DNA of 64,000 nucleotides, taken from contig NZ_MTBA01000004.1 in NCBI RefSeq assembly GCF_002150805.1, positions 930,001-994,000 of the forward strand, written 5' to 3'. The position numbers and the translations under genes are program-made. The notes under the pieces are model-generated. The model made no database searches. It was given only the letters and a program-made list of their open reading frames with translations, and was not told the DNA's origin. This document shows, piece after piece, positions 36,416 to 45,097 of the stretch (position 1 is the first letter of the stretch; each line of letters opens with the position of its first letter). The stretch comes from Oceanospirillum sanctuarii (lineage in GTDB: Bacteria; Pseudomonadota; Gammaproteobacteria; Pseudomonadales; Halomonadaceae).

Positions 36416-36829
36416 ATGTCGATATCCCGTCAGCAGATTCATCTTATTCAGGACTCCTTTGCTCAGGTCGAGCCGATTGCTGATCAGGCCGCTGAGATTT
36501 TCTACAACTACCTGTTTTATTACGCCCCAGAAACCCGCCCTATGTTCAAAGGTGATATGAAATCACAGGGCCGGAAGCTGATGAGCACGTTAAAAATTGC
36601 CGTCAAAAGCCTCGAAGATCTGGAAAGCCTGGTTCCGGTTTTACAGAAACTTGCCCGGGACCATGTTAAGTATGGTGTAAAAGCCGAACACTACACTCCT
36701 GTGGGTAACTCACTACTATATGCTCTGAGAGACGGACTGGGCGACAGCTGGACTCCGGAAACCCGTCAGGCCTGGGTAGATGCCTATCGCCTGATCGCTA
36801 AAGTGATGAAAGAAGCTGCATACTCCTGA
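36416..36829 (+). CDS. Bacterial single-domain globin
   Basis: This 137-residue haem protein of the Vitreoscilla/flavohaemoglobin-like class has the B-C region DQAAEIFYNYLFYYAPETRPMF and the probable proximal His in ARDHVKYGVKAEHYTPVG. No flavin reductase domain is fused. Roles in the family include oxygen supply and nitric oxide detoxification. It starts 38 bp from the divergent binding-protein gene, so its promoter probably lies inside that gene. Confidence 0.87.
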   Translation: MSISRQQIHLIQDSFAQVEPIADQAAEIFYNYLFYYAPETRPMFKGDMKSQGRKLMSTLKIAVKSLEDLESLVPVLQKLARDHVKYGVKAEHYTPVGNSLLYALRDGLGDSWTPETRQAWVDAYRLIAKVMKEAAYS

Positions 36830-36887
36830 GCCCCCCTCATCAACACCAGGGTTTACCGGCCAGTTACTCAACTGATCCGGTAAACCC

Positions 36888-37658
36888 TCAGTAGATATAT
36901 CGACCCACGATCTGCGCTAACTCACCACTTTGTTCCATCGACGCTAAAATTTCCTCCAGTGCGATCAACTGAAACTCTGGCGTTTTACTACTGACAATCA
37001 GCCACTGCGGTACCGTTCTGAACTTGGTTTTAACCACTCTCAAAGGGTAGGGCGAAACCTTCACCAGATAGTTCAGCCCAAGATCATGGTAGTAAAAATA
37101 GCGTAGTCGATGCGGGGAAGTGCCGATCAGCTTAAGCGGGCTTTCAAGATCGTTAAAACTATCATTCACCAGAGTCGCACCGATTTTCTTCTGTAAAAAA
37201 CGCGCTGATGAAGTGCCATATAGCGCCCCCACAGAGTCTCTTGCAGCAATAATTTCTTCAAAGGACTTCGGGTCGTGCAGATCATCACCGTGAGTCACAA
37301 CCACATTGCTGACCTGATAAAGCGGGGTTCGGATATAGTGAAAGCGCTTCTCCCGCTCTGCATTCCTGCCAGCCCCGCAAAACACAGTCCCCGGAATGGT
37401 TTCAACCTGACTCAGGATACGTTTGATGGGCAGATAGTGGTTATCCACTGCCGACGAGATCGCTCGCTTATCCAGCTCACGAATGATGGAGCGGTAGAGT
37501 TCGCCGCACAGCCCCGGGCTATCCGGTGAATTAAGAAAATATTTCGGCTGAGAGTTTTGTTGCAGGAAGCTGATATCAGCCGCAGCCAGACGCTCCAGCG
37601 TGACAAAAAAAGTAAAAAGAAGCAGAACTCGCATCAAAGACGTCATAAGCGCCCTCAT
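36888..37658 (-). CDS. Orphan periplasmic solute-binding protein, family 3-like
   Basis: This 256-residue protein has an N-terminal signal peptide (LMRVLLLFTFFVTLERLAAADI) and a binding-protein fold with GLCGELYRSIIRELDKRAI, VFCGAGRNAEREKRFHYI and a C-terminal EEILASMEQSGELAQIVGRYI. It belongs to the set of transporter-less binding proteins in this region, and a sensory role is possible. Confidence 0.75.
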   Translation of the reverse strand: MRALMTSLMRVLLLFTFFVTLERLAAADISFLQQNSQPKYFLNSPDSPGLCGELYRSIIRELDKRAISSAVDNHYLPIKRILSQVETIPGTVFCGAGRNAEREKRFHYIRTPLYQVSNVVVTHGDDLHDPKSFEEIIAARDSVGALYGTSSARFLQKKIGATLVNDSFNDLESPLKLIGTSPHRLRYFYYHDLGLNYLVKVSPYPLRVVKTKFRTVPQWLIVSSKTPEFQLIALEEILASMEQSGELAQIVGRYIY

Positions 37659-37700
37659 GTCAGATCATCAGGCTTCCTGCCGGTAAGAGATAAAATTCTG

Positions 37701-38336
37701 TTAGGGCTCAAGCAACGTGGATTCAATAGCTCGCTGAATTTTCCAGTCCGGCCAGATCCGGGCATCGGTCGGAGCCCTCCCCTTTACCACGGTAACACCT
37801 TCCCCGGGCAAGCGAATCTCACTAATGCCATCAGCGTTACGAACATAGACACCTTTACCAGAAAACATCGCGACATCCAGATCGCCATTGAAAATAAAGC
37901 CACCCCAAAAATCTGTACCACGAATCCCCATCGTAGCGACCGGAGTTTCCACTTCAAAAGAAGGCTTTGGCAAATGGCCTATAGCACCGGTTACCGCCCG
38001 AAAAGCACCGGACAGGAGTTTGAAATGCGCATCTGAAGTTTTCGCTTCAGCATTGAACCGATAACGGGTTATCTCAAACTGAGTATTTGCCGCCAGAGTA
38101 ATTCGGGAGTTATCTTTCAATCTGAGCTTAAGACCACCTTTACCTGTGGTTAAACGATCCCCTTCCTGCAATAGGGTATTACCGGCTGGTGTGATGGCTT
38201 CTCCTTTACGCATTAAACCAACCTCTCCCTGAATTTGATCAATATTACCAATAGGCAGGTCTGTGCCCTCTGACCAGGCAGGGCGCACGGTTGCAAGAAG
38301 AACGAATGAGAACAGGTAGAGTGACCATTTTTTCAT
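37701..38336 (-). CDS. Secreted FecR-domain protein
   Basis: This 211-residue protein has a signal peptide (LYLFSFVLLATVRPAWSE) and a FecR-type domain: GEVGLMRKGEAITPAGNTLLQEGDRLTTG, LKLKDNSRITLAANT and ETPVATMGIRGTDF. FecR domains in anti-sigma regulators follow a membrane helix; here the protein is secreted without one, and no sigma factor or TonB receptor is adjacent. It lies between two orphan binding-protein genes on the same strand. Confidence 0.82.
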   Translation of the reverse strand: MKKWSLYLFSFVLLATVRPAWSEGTDLPIGNIDQIQGEVGLMRKGEAITPAGNTLLQEGDRLTTGKGGLKLRLKDNSRITLAANTQFEITRYRFNAEAKTSDAHFKLLSGAFRAVTGAIGHLPKPSFEVETPVATMGIRGTDFWGGFIFNGDLDVAMFSGKGVYVRNADGISEIRLPGEGVTVVKGRAPTDARIWPDWKIQRAIESTLLEP

Positions 38337-38388
38337 TATCTTAGATCTCAGCTTCCATTTAGCTATCGGCTTAATTCTTTTGTGTCGG

Positions 38389-39195
38389 CTAATCGCCCTG
38401 ATAGGCCGCCTTCAGGGCTTCGCCATGGGCTTCTCGAGCTTCAGCCAATGCCTGCCAGAAAAGTATGGGTGCCTGTGGGTATTTTTTTGCCAAACGGTGG
38501 GAAAGAGGCAAATACCAATCTGCTGAAAAGAAGGGAATGGGCAGTGGCTTAACATCAGATTCCAAACCTTCCGAGCGAGTCAGGTAATCACCAATAGAGC
38601 TTTCCAGAACATAACCATCCAGCCGATGTTTGGCCACCAGATTGAGACCATCCGCCGGCAGATAACTGGAACGGCTTTTCACTCCGAGCTGCTGCAGTTT
38701 TTTTTCAGCCACATAACCCAAAGGCGCAGAGACACCGGTCACGATTCCGGTAAATGCTTTACCATCCCAATCCAGGGCTGAGTCTCGTCTGGCGTATATC
38801 TGATAATTCACCTGCCATATTTTATAGCGCTCATCCGGCTGCTCCTGATGCTTGGGAAATACACCCCACTTTTCACGCTCAGGCTGCCAGATAGCAGCAA
38901 AAATGCCATCAACCTCACCAGACTGAAGCAACACGATACAACGCTTCCAGGGCTTATTGATGAATTCTGCTTTAACACCCAGTTTGCCCGTAGCCTGAAT
39001 CACCAGATCCGTTAAAACGCCGTTTTTGCCCTCAACGACCAGACCATCTTCTGCCTGACGGATAAAAGGCAGGTAATTCTGGTTCTCATAGCAGAAGGTC
39101 ATCTGCTCAGGCAGGCCGTCATTGGTAGCTTGCACACCGGCAGCACACAGCATAGAGCCAATAAAGAAACATAGAGATCGCAGAGAAAACACCAT
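38389..39195 (-). CDS. Orphan periplasmic solute-binding protein, family 3
   Basis: A protein of about 268 residues with a signal peptide (LRSLCFFIGSMLCAAGVQA). The SBP_bac_3 body has FCYENQNYLPFI, GVLTDLVIQATGKLGVKAEFI, LLQSGEVDGIFAAIW and GLNLVAKHRLDGYVLE. ATG 39195 is chosen; a GTG four codons upstream is possible. With the FecR and family-3 genes downstream on the same strand it may form an operon. Confidence 0.78.
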   Translation of the reverse strand: MVFSLRSLCFFIGSMLCAAGVQATNDGLPEQMTFCYENQNYLPFIRQAEDGLVVEGKNGVLTDLVIQATGKLGVKAEFINKPWKRCIVLLQSGEVDGIFAAIWQPEREKWGVFPKHQEQPDERYKIWQVNYQIYARRDSALDWDGKAFTGIVTGVSAPLGYVAEKKLQQLGVKSRSSYLPADGLNLVAKHRLDGYVLESSIGDYLTRSEGLESDVKPLPIPFFSADWYLPLSHRLAKKYPQAPILFWQALAEAREAHGEALKAAYQGD

Positions 39196-39503
39196 ACGCA
39201 CACTCACACCGAATCAGATTAACCTGAGTATAAGTAACTCCTTTAGGATTTGCCGGAAGCAGATCGCATTTTGTCTTCAGCTTTACCAAAAGCGTCAACA
39301 TTTAACGCCCCCTTCAAATAATACATTTACCTGTCATTGCATTTTTTCTGGTCTTTTTTTTCAAAAAAGCGACCTGTTTTAGCAGTTATTGCCTACATTA
39401 CCGCCGGATAAATTGATATTACCTAGGCCAAGACTAATATACTCCCCCACCTTAAATAATCCGGACACATTTCCGATAACAATAACGATTGAGGGTAACG
39501 CGT

Positions 39504-40868
39504 ATGTCGAACGACGCTTTCGCAGTGGACGCGACCAAACAAACCGGCAGCCTTTGGAAGTTTATTCTTCCTTCTCTTCTTGGCCTGCTGCTCTTTATGA
39601 CCCCGGTAGCCTACGACGGTAGCGTTACCATCCCCGTAGCCGTACTGGCAGGCATGTTTAAAGGCCTGTTGGGCGATAATGCTCCTCTGGTTGTTACCGG
39701 ACTGATCTGTATTGCTGCAGCCCTTTCTGTTGTTACAACCTTCTTTAAGCCTCTGCACAACCATAACCTGATGAAGGTTCTGTTCCTGACCAGTTATCCC
39801 TGGCTGGTAATGCGGGTACTGGGCGCAGCTTTTGCGGTTATGACCATCAATGAAGTCGGCCCCGGCATGATCTGGCACGAATACACAGGCGCTCTGGTTC
39901 TGAAAGAACTGATGCCGACCCTGCTGGCGGTTTTCCTGTTTGCAGGACTTCTGCTGCCTCTGCTGCTGGATTTTGGCTTACTGGAACTGACCGGCAGCCT
40001 GATGAGCAAAATTATGCGCCCTCTGTTCAATCTGCCAGGACGCTCCGCTATCGACTGTACAACCTCATGGTTAGGCGATGGCACCGTAGGTGTGATGCTG
40101 ACCAGTCAGCAGTACGAACAGAAGATGTACACCAAACGTGAAGCTGCAGTTATTGCAACCACCTTCTCTGCGGTATCCATCAGTTTCGCACTGGTTGTGA
40201 TCGCTCAGGTCAAACTGGAACACCTGTTTATCCCTTTCTACCTGGCTGTTTCTCTGGCGGGTTTTGTCGCAGCACTGATAATTCCTCGTCTGCCACCACT
40301 ATGTTGGAAGTCTAATCAGTACGATGATGGCACCGAAGCAGAAACCTGCGAGCTGGCCAAAAAGCCACTGAAAGAACTGTTTTCACTGGGCGTGCAACAG
40401 GCAATCGCCCGTGCTGAAACCAGCCGTGGCTTCAAAGCTGTTCTGGTGGATGGCAGCAAGAACGCTGCAGAAATGGTGTTCTGTGTACTGCCGGTTGTGA
40501 TGGCGGTGGGAACTCTGGCACTGGTGATTGCTGAAAACACCTCTATCTTCAGCATTCTGGGCGCACCTTATGTGCCTCTGCTTGAGCTGCTGCAGATTCC
40601 GGAAGCGGTAAAAGCGTCTGAGACACTGGTGGTGGGCTTTGCGGATATGTTTATCCCATCCATCATGGCGGCTTCTATCGAAAGCGAAATGACCCGTTTT
40701 GTGATTGCTGCGGTTTCCATTACCCAGCTGATCTATCTGTCTGAAGTAGGTGCTTTGATTCTGGGCAGTAAGATTCCGGTTAATATTCTGGAACTCTTTA
40801 TCATCTTTATCCTGCGCACTCTGATCACTCTACCAGTGATCGCAGGTGTTGCTCATCTGGTGTTCTAA
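39504..40868 (+). CDS. YjiH-like membrane protein with nucleoside-recognition (Gate) domain
   Basis: This polytopic protein of 454 residues starts at ATG 39504 (MSNDAFAVDATKQ), with GAGGG nine bases upstream. About ten hydrophobic segments are present, among them FILPSLLGLLLFMTPVAYDG, VFLFAGLLLPLLLDFGLLEL and the Gate-type segment RSAIDCTTSWLGDGTVGVML. It resembles the YjiH family; the transported substrate is not established. Confidence 0.8.
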   Translation: MSNDAFAVDATKQTGSLWKFILPSLLGLLLFMTPVAYDGSVTIPVAVLAGMFKGLLGDNAPLVVTGLICIAAALSVVTTFFKPLHNHNLMKVLFLTSYPWLVMRVLGAAFAVMTINEVGPGMIWHEYTGALVLKELMPTLLAVFLFAGLLLPLLLDFGLLELTGSLMSKIMRPLFNLPGRSAIDCTTSWLGDGTVGVMLTSQQYEQKMYTKREAAVIATTFSAVSISFALVVIAQVKLEHLFIPFYLAVSLAGFVAALIIPRLPPLCWKSNQYDDGTEAETCELAKKPLKELFSLGVQQAIARAETSRGFKAVLVDGSKNAAEMVFCVLPVVMAVGTLALVIAENTSIFSILGAPYVPLLELLQIPEAVKASETLVVGFADMFIPSIMAASIESEMTRFVIAAVSITQLIYLSEVGALILGSKIPVNILELFIIFILRTLITLPVIAGVAHLVF

Positions 40869-40957
40869 CCGGAAGCATCAGAAAGATAAAAGAAAGGGCT
40901 ATCTTCTTCCCCTAACTCTACTAAGGAGGGAGGGAGATAGTCTGATAATCCTCTCAA

Positions 40958-41146
40958 TCAAGACGGCTGTTTAAGCTGATCACAAATAACTTCCTGAGCC
41001 TTGCCAGAAAAAAGCTGGTAGGTCATCGAGGCGCAAAGCGATCCCTGAGCCCTGCAGCGCTCACAAGGTAACATGCTCCTCTTGGGCGGGACTGATGTAT
41101 TAACCCGACCCAGGTTTTCTATTTTTGATGTCACAGAAGAATTCAT
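40958..41146 (-). CDS. Small hypothetical cysteine-containing protein
   Basis: A 62-residue frame starting MNSSVTSKIENLGRVNTS, with CERC and a further Cys in LPCERCRAQGSLCAS that could bind a metal. The frame extends to 41191, but ATG 41146 has a purine-rich site upstream. I do not recognise a family. Confidence 0.4.
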   Translation of the reverse strand: MNSSVTSKIENLGRVNTSVPPKRSMLPCERCRAQGSLCASMTYQLFSGKAQEVICDQLKQPS

Positions 41147-41413
41147 ATCAGCTCTCTTACTCCAAGATTTACACTCAGAATAAAAGCTCAAAAAAAATAC
41201 ATCCAGTTACAAAATTAAACCATTTCTGACATTCAAGACCTTCCTAAAGTAAACAAATCAGCCGCACACCGAGAACCGGTTCTCATAATTGCACAGTGTT
41301 ACATATCGCAGAAAAAAAGCTGTAGAAAGCCCGGACACCGCTACCTAGAATGCCCGCAGTTTTTCAGTGGATTAAACTCCTTGTCCAGTGACTCTCCAGA
41401 AAGGATGCCTGAC

Positions 41414-41581
41414 ATGCCCCACACCAACCTAAATAAACGCCTGAAACGCACCTCTGACCTCTGCGATGAACTGACTCTGGTTATGTCAGAAATTCAGTTC
41501 CGACTGGAAAGCCGTCGCAATAAAATGCGGGATAATATGGAACGCATGGCTCGCGGTCTGAAGATTCATGGACGCTGCTGA
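41414..41581 (+). CDS. Small hypothetical basic protein
   Basis: A 55-residue frame starting MPHTNLNKRLKRTSDLCDEL, largely helical and charged, with an AAAGG sequence upstream; an in-frame ATG lies three codons earlier. It is an isolated gene with no recognised family. Confidence 0.45.
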   Translation: MPHTNLNKRLKRTSDLCDELTLVMSEIQFRLESRRNKMRDNMERMARGLKIHGRC

Positions 41582-41957
41582 TTATTCTACAGGATCAACA
41601 TTCGACAGAACCGGGATAACAGGGAGGCAACAGAGATTGCCTCTTATGTCATAACTCAAGCCAGCCCTCCCATCACAGCTCTAAGCTTAAGCTCAGCTTC
41701 TTCGTGGCTTACAGCCCTTACTGAGCACGTCTTGCTTCCCCCCTATCTCTGATTATTACGCTCGGCTGAACGCTTTCCTAACCAAACGACACCAGCCTTA
41801 AAAGAATATCTGCTTGCGAGTTACCACTTATGGGCATCCAGTTCTTTTGAACGCTAAATCGCACCAGACATGCGTCTTTAGCTGCCGGATCTGCGGAAAC
41901 ACTCGCTATCGCCTGAAATAAATTCAGGCAAAGCCTAAAGCGATACACTTTGATGTT

Positions 41958-41985
41958 TTGCATTTTAAAAAACGTGTCATATAAT
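41958..41985 (+). promoter_or_regulatory. Probable promoter upstream of paa genes
   Basis: TTGCAT (41958-41963) and a perfect TATAAT (41980-41985) are 16 bp apart, followed by a GC-rich GCGCAGC discriminator. Transcription would begin more than 200 nt before paaA. Confidence 0.65.
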
Positions 41986-41991
41986 GCGCAG

Positions 41992-42080
41992 CTTGGGATA
42001 TGAAAAAGGCAACGCAGTCATGCTGCTTTGCCTATTATTCAAAGAGGCACGCATTCGACACTAGACAGAATGCGTTCTGA
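41992..42080 (+). ncRNA. Structured leader or small RNA upstream of paaA
   Basis: Two hairpins follow the promoter: AGGCAA-c-GCAG (42007-42017) with CTGC-t-TTGCCT (42023-42033), and ACGCATTC (42049-42056) with GAATGCGT (42068-42075). The second is followed by TCTGATTT, not a clean terminator. It could be a leader element or a separate RNA; I match it to no known family. End points are approximate. Confidence 0.35.
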
Positions 42081-42208
42081 TTTGCTGCAACCTGCCTGCA
42101 CAAGTGACCTAAGTTGTTGAAACTTAAAGTTGATACAAAAAGTGTCTACCACTGAGTCAAATCAGTTACACGGCTTGGCAGATAATAAAAAGATCGGAGA
42201 GCATAGAT

Positions 42209-43150
42209 ATGACGCCCGAAGAACAAAATTTCATGCGTAAGATCGAAGCGGAAGAAAAGATCGAGCCAAAAGACTGGATGCCGGAGCAATACCGCAAGAA
42301 CCTGATTCGCCAGATTTCGCAGCACGCGCACTCTGAAGTGATCGGTATGCAACCGGAAGGCAACTACATTACCCGTGCGCCATCACTGCGTCGCAAAGCG
42401 GTACTGATTTCTAAAGTACAGGATGAAGCGGGTCACGGCCTGTACCTGTACAGCGCTGCAGAAACTCTGGGCATCTCACGTTCTGAGATGATCGAGCAAC
42501 TGCAGAGCGGTAAAGCAAAATACTCCTCCATCTTCAACTACCCGGTACTGACCTGGGCAGACGTTGCCGCTATCGGCTGGCTGGTTGATGGTGCTGCGAT
42601 CGTAAACCAGGTATCACTGCAACGTACCTCTTACGGTCCTTACTCCCGCGGCATGATCCGCATCTGTAAAGAAGAGTCTTTCCACCAGCGTCAGGGCTAC
42701 GAAGCCATGCTGTCTCTGGCTAAAGGTTCTCCGGAACAGAAAGCAATGGCTCAGGACGCTCTGAACCGTTTCTACTGGCCAGCACTGATGATGTTCGGTC
42801 CTCACGACTCTGAGTCTGCTCACTCCCAGAAATCGATGGAGTGGAAGATCAAGCGTGAAACCAATGACGACCTGCGCCAGAAGTTTGTTGACCAGACTGT
42901 TAAGCAGATCGAAGTTCTGGGTCTTGATCACCCGGATAAAGCGATCAAGTGGAACGAAGAACGTGGCCACTACGACAGCTCTGATCTGAACTGGGACGAG
43001 TTCTGGAGTGTGATCAACGGCAACGGTCACTGTAACCGTCAGCGCGTTGAACACCACATTGCCGCTCACGACGAAGGTGAGTGGGTACGTGATGCCATCA
43101 CTGCATACAACGAAAAGAAAAGAGCTAAAAAAGCTCAGCAAGCAGCGTAA
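42209..43150 (+). CDS. paaA: 1,2-phenylacetyl-CoA epoxidase catalytic subunit PaaA
   Basis: The 313-residue protein is the di-iron catalytic subunit that, with PaaC, B and E, epoxidises phenylacetyl-CoA. It begins [24 protein letters not shown] and contains the iron-ligand segments [15 protein letters not shown] and [14 protein letters not shown], plus [11 protein letters not shown]. The ribosome site CGGAGAG is upstream. First of five genes in paaABCDE order. Confidence 0.97.
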   Translation: MTPEEQNFMRKIEAEEKIEPKDWMPEQYRKNLIRQISQHAHSEVIGMQPEGNYITRAPSLRRKAVLISKVQDEAGHGLYLYSAAETLGISRSEMIEQLQSGKAKYSSIFNYPVLTWADVAAIGWLVDGAAIVNQVSLQRTSYGPYSRGMIRICKEESFHQRQGYEAMLSLAKGSPEQKAMAQDALNRFYWPALMMFGPHDSESAHSQKSMEWKIKRETNDDLRQKFVDQTVKQIEVLGLDHPDKAIKWNEERGHYDSSDLNWDEFWSVINGNGHCNRQRVEHHIAAHDEGEWVRDAITAYNEKKRAKKAQQAA

Positions 43151-43164
43151 AGGGGAGAACGAAC

Positions 43165-43458
43165 ATGTCTGTTATTACTGAAAAACTGGAACTATTCGAA
43201 GTATTCATCCGCTCCAAGCGTGGTCTTGACCACAAACATGTTGGTAGCCTGCACGCTGAAGATCATGAGCAAGCTCTGGAATACGCACGCGATTGCTACA
43301 CCCGCCGTAGCGAAGGCGTAAGCATCTGGGTTGTTAAGTCTTCTGACATCTGTGCTTCTCAGGAAGACGATGCGGATAGCTTCTACGATCCAAACGATGA
43401 CAAGCCATACCGTCACGCCACTTATTACGTTCTGCCTGACCCTGTAAACAACATGTAA
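43165..43458 (+). CDS. paaB: Phenylacetyl-CoA epoxidase subunit PaaB
   Basis: This 97-residue protein contains ELFEVFIRSKRGLDHKHVGSL and YARDCYTRRSEGVSIWVVKSS, characteristic of PaaB, which bridges PaaAC and PaaE or stabilises the complex. It starts 14 bp after paaA with GGGGAG upstream. Confidence 0.95.
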   Translation: MSVITEKLELFEVFIRSKRGLDHKHVGSLHAEDHEQALEYARDCYTRRSEGVSIWVVKSSDICASQEDDADSFYDPNDDKPYRHATYYVLPDPVNNM

Positions 43459-43517
43459 GCACGCTTTTCAGTGTTATTGCCTGAAAGCAACGTGGAAAAA
43501 GGTTCGGAGAAAGAATA

Positions 43518-44282
43518 ATGAGTGAAGCAATCAAAGCGGCAACGCTTGAATACGCCACCCGTCTGGGTGACGACTCAGTTGTACTGGGTCACCGCATTTC
43601 AGAATGGATCAGCTACGGTCCATTCCTGGAAGAAGATATCGCATACGGCAACGTGTCCCTCGACTACATCGGTCGTGCCCGCATGTTCTACACCTATGCC
43701 GCAGAACTGGCTAACGACGGCCGCGACGAAGACGATTTCGCCTACATGCGAAATGATCGCGAATACCGCAACCTGCTGCTGATGGAGATGCCGAAAGGTG
43801 ACTTCGCCTACTCTCAGGTGCGTCAGCTGTTTGCCGATGTTTACTACACCTATCTGCTGCCTGAGCTGCTGAAATCCAAAGACGAAACCCTGTCTGCGAT
43901 TGCCGCTAAAGCGATCAAAGAAACCAAATATCACCTGCGTCGCAGCCGTGATTGGGTTCTGCGTCTGGGCGATGGTACCGAAGAGAGCCATAAGCGCACT
44001 CAGAAAGCGGTTGATGCTCTGTGGGGCTACACCCACGAACTGTTCGATATGGACGAAACAGAGCAACTGCTGGCTGACGAAGGTATCGGCGTAGACGTAT
44101 CCAAACTGCATGATGCGTGGCTGGCTAAAGTGACCGAAATCCTGACGGAAGCGACCCTGACTGTTCCAACTGAAGAGTGGGCAGTTCGTGGTGGCCGTAC
44201 CGGTTATCACACTGAAAATCTGGGTCACATGCTGACTGAGATGCAGATCGTTCACCGTTCTCACCCGGGCTGTAAGTGGTAA
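43518..44282 (+). CDS. paaC: Phenylacetyl-CoA epoxidase structural subunit PaaC
   Basis: This 254-residue ferritin-like subunit pairs with PaaA and lacks its own active metal site in E. coli. Segments LGHRISEWISYGPFLEEDIA, NVSLDYIGRARMFYTYAAEL and AIKETKYHLRRSRDWVLRLGDGTEESH are typical. The gap to paaB is about 60 bp. Confidence 0.95.
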   Translation: MSEAIKAATLEYATRLGDDSVVLGHRISEWISYGPFLEEDIAYGNVSLDYIGRARMFYTYAAELANDGRDEDDFAYMRNDREYRNLLLMEMPKGDFAYSQVRQLFADVYYTYLLPELLKSKDETLSAIAAKAIKETKYHLRRSRDWVLRLGDGTEESHKRTQKAVDALWGYTHELFDMDETEQLLADEGIGVDVSKLHDAWLAKVTEILTEATLTVPTEEWAVRGGRTGYHTENLGHMLTEMQIVHRSHPGCKW

Positions 44283-44407
44283 TAATCACAACAGTTCTTG
44301 GGAAGTAATCCCCGGGATTAACGGAACACCTGCAGCAAAACTGTGATAACTGAGTCGCTGGTGCCTGTTAAACAGCAGCGCATCAGCCCGTTTGAGGTAC
44401 TCGCGCC

Positions 44408-44947
44408 ATGACAGAAATCCCATTAATGCCGGTTGAACAGTACGAGCGACTGCAGCTGCGCAGCAATGAAGCGGTTAAGGATCTCTGGGATCTGCTGGAT
44501 GCTGTAAAAGATCCGGAAGTTCCGGCTCTCAGCCTCTGGGATCTGGGTGTACTGCGTGACATCGAACGCAACGGTGAACAGATTGTCGTGACCATCACGC
44601 CAACCTACTCCGGCTGCCCTGCCATGAATGCCATGGCTGACGATATCACTCAGGCACTGAATGATGCCGGTTTTGCCGATGTTGAGATCAAAACCAAGCT
44701 GGCACCGGCCTGGAGCTCAGAATGGATGACTCAGGAAGGTCGACGCAAGCTGCGTGAATACGGTATCGCGCCTCCGGAAGATGCTGAGCTGGATGAAGAC
44801 GGCTTAACACCGGATGCCCATGCCCTGTGCCCGCACTGCAGTTCACGTAACACCCGCCGGATCAGTGAGTTTGGCTCTACTGCCTGTAAAGCCCTGTTCC
44901 AGTGCAACGACTGCAACGAGCCTTTTGACTATTTCAAAAAGATCTGA
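44408..44947 (+). CDS. paaD: Phenylacetate degradation protein PaaD (MIP18/DUF59 family)
   Basis: The 179-residue protein has an N-terminal DUF59 domain (WDLLDAVKDPEVPALSLWDLGVLRDI, PTYSGCPAMNAMADDI) and a C-terminal zinc-ribbon-like part with CPHCSSRNT and CNDC. PaaD is thought to mature the Fe-S cluster of PaaE. The 125-bp gap after paaC contains a TAATCCC/GGGATTA inverted repeat at 44306-44320, unusual for a tightly packed operon. Confidence 0.93.
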   Translation: MTEIPLMPVEQYERLQLRSNEAVKDLWDLLDAVKDPEVPALSLWDLGVLRDIERNGEQIVVTITPTYSGCPAMNAMADDITQALNDAGFADVEIKTKLAPAWSSEWMTQEGRRKLREYGIAPPEDAELDEDGLTPDAHALCPHCSSRNTRRISEFGSTACKALFQCNDCNEPFDYFKKI

Positions 44948-45097
44948 AGAAAACCCAGATCCGGAAATTTAACCGTCAAAAGCAGCACAGAATTCGGAAC
45001 TACAAAAATAATCAGAGAACCCGCTCCGGATGTTTCACTACCGGTGCCGGTTCCGGCGAGACTCCGCTGAGTCTGCCAACAGGATATAGGTGACATC

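Larger units (their letters stand above)
41582..42208 (+). other. Long region upstream of paaA
   Basis: Over 620 bp without a credible protein gene. It holds a hairpin at 41624-41643 (GAGGCAA/TTGCCTC) after the small gene, a strong promoter at 41958-41985, and hairpins at 42007-42033 and 42049-42075 in the leader. A second possible promoter or operator zone lies near 42110-42170. Confidence 0.6.

Noticed and set aside
41778-41963. 61-residue minus-strand frame upstream of paaA
   Set aside because: No ribosome site or similarity, and it lies in a region better explained as promoter and leader.
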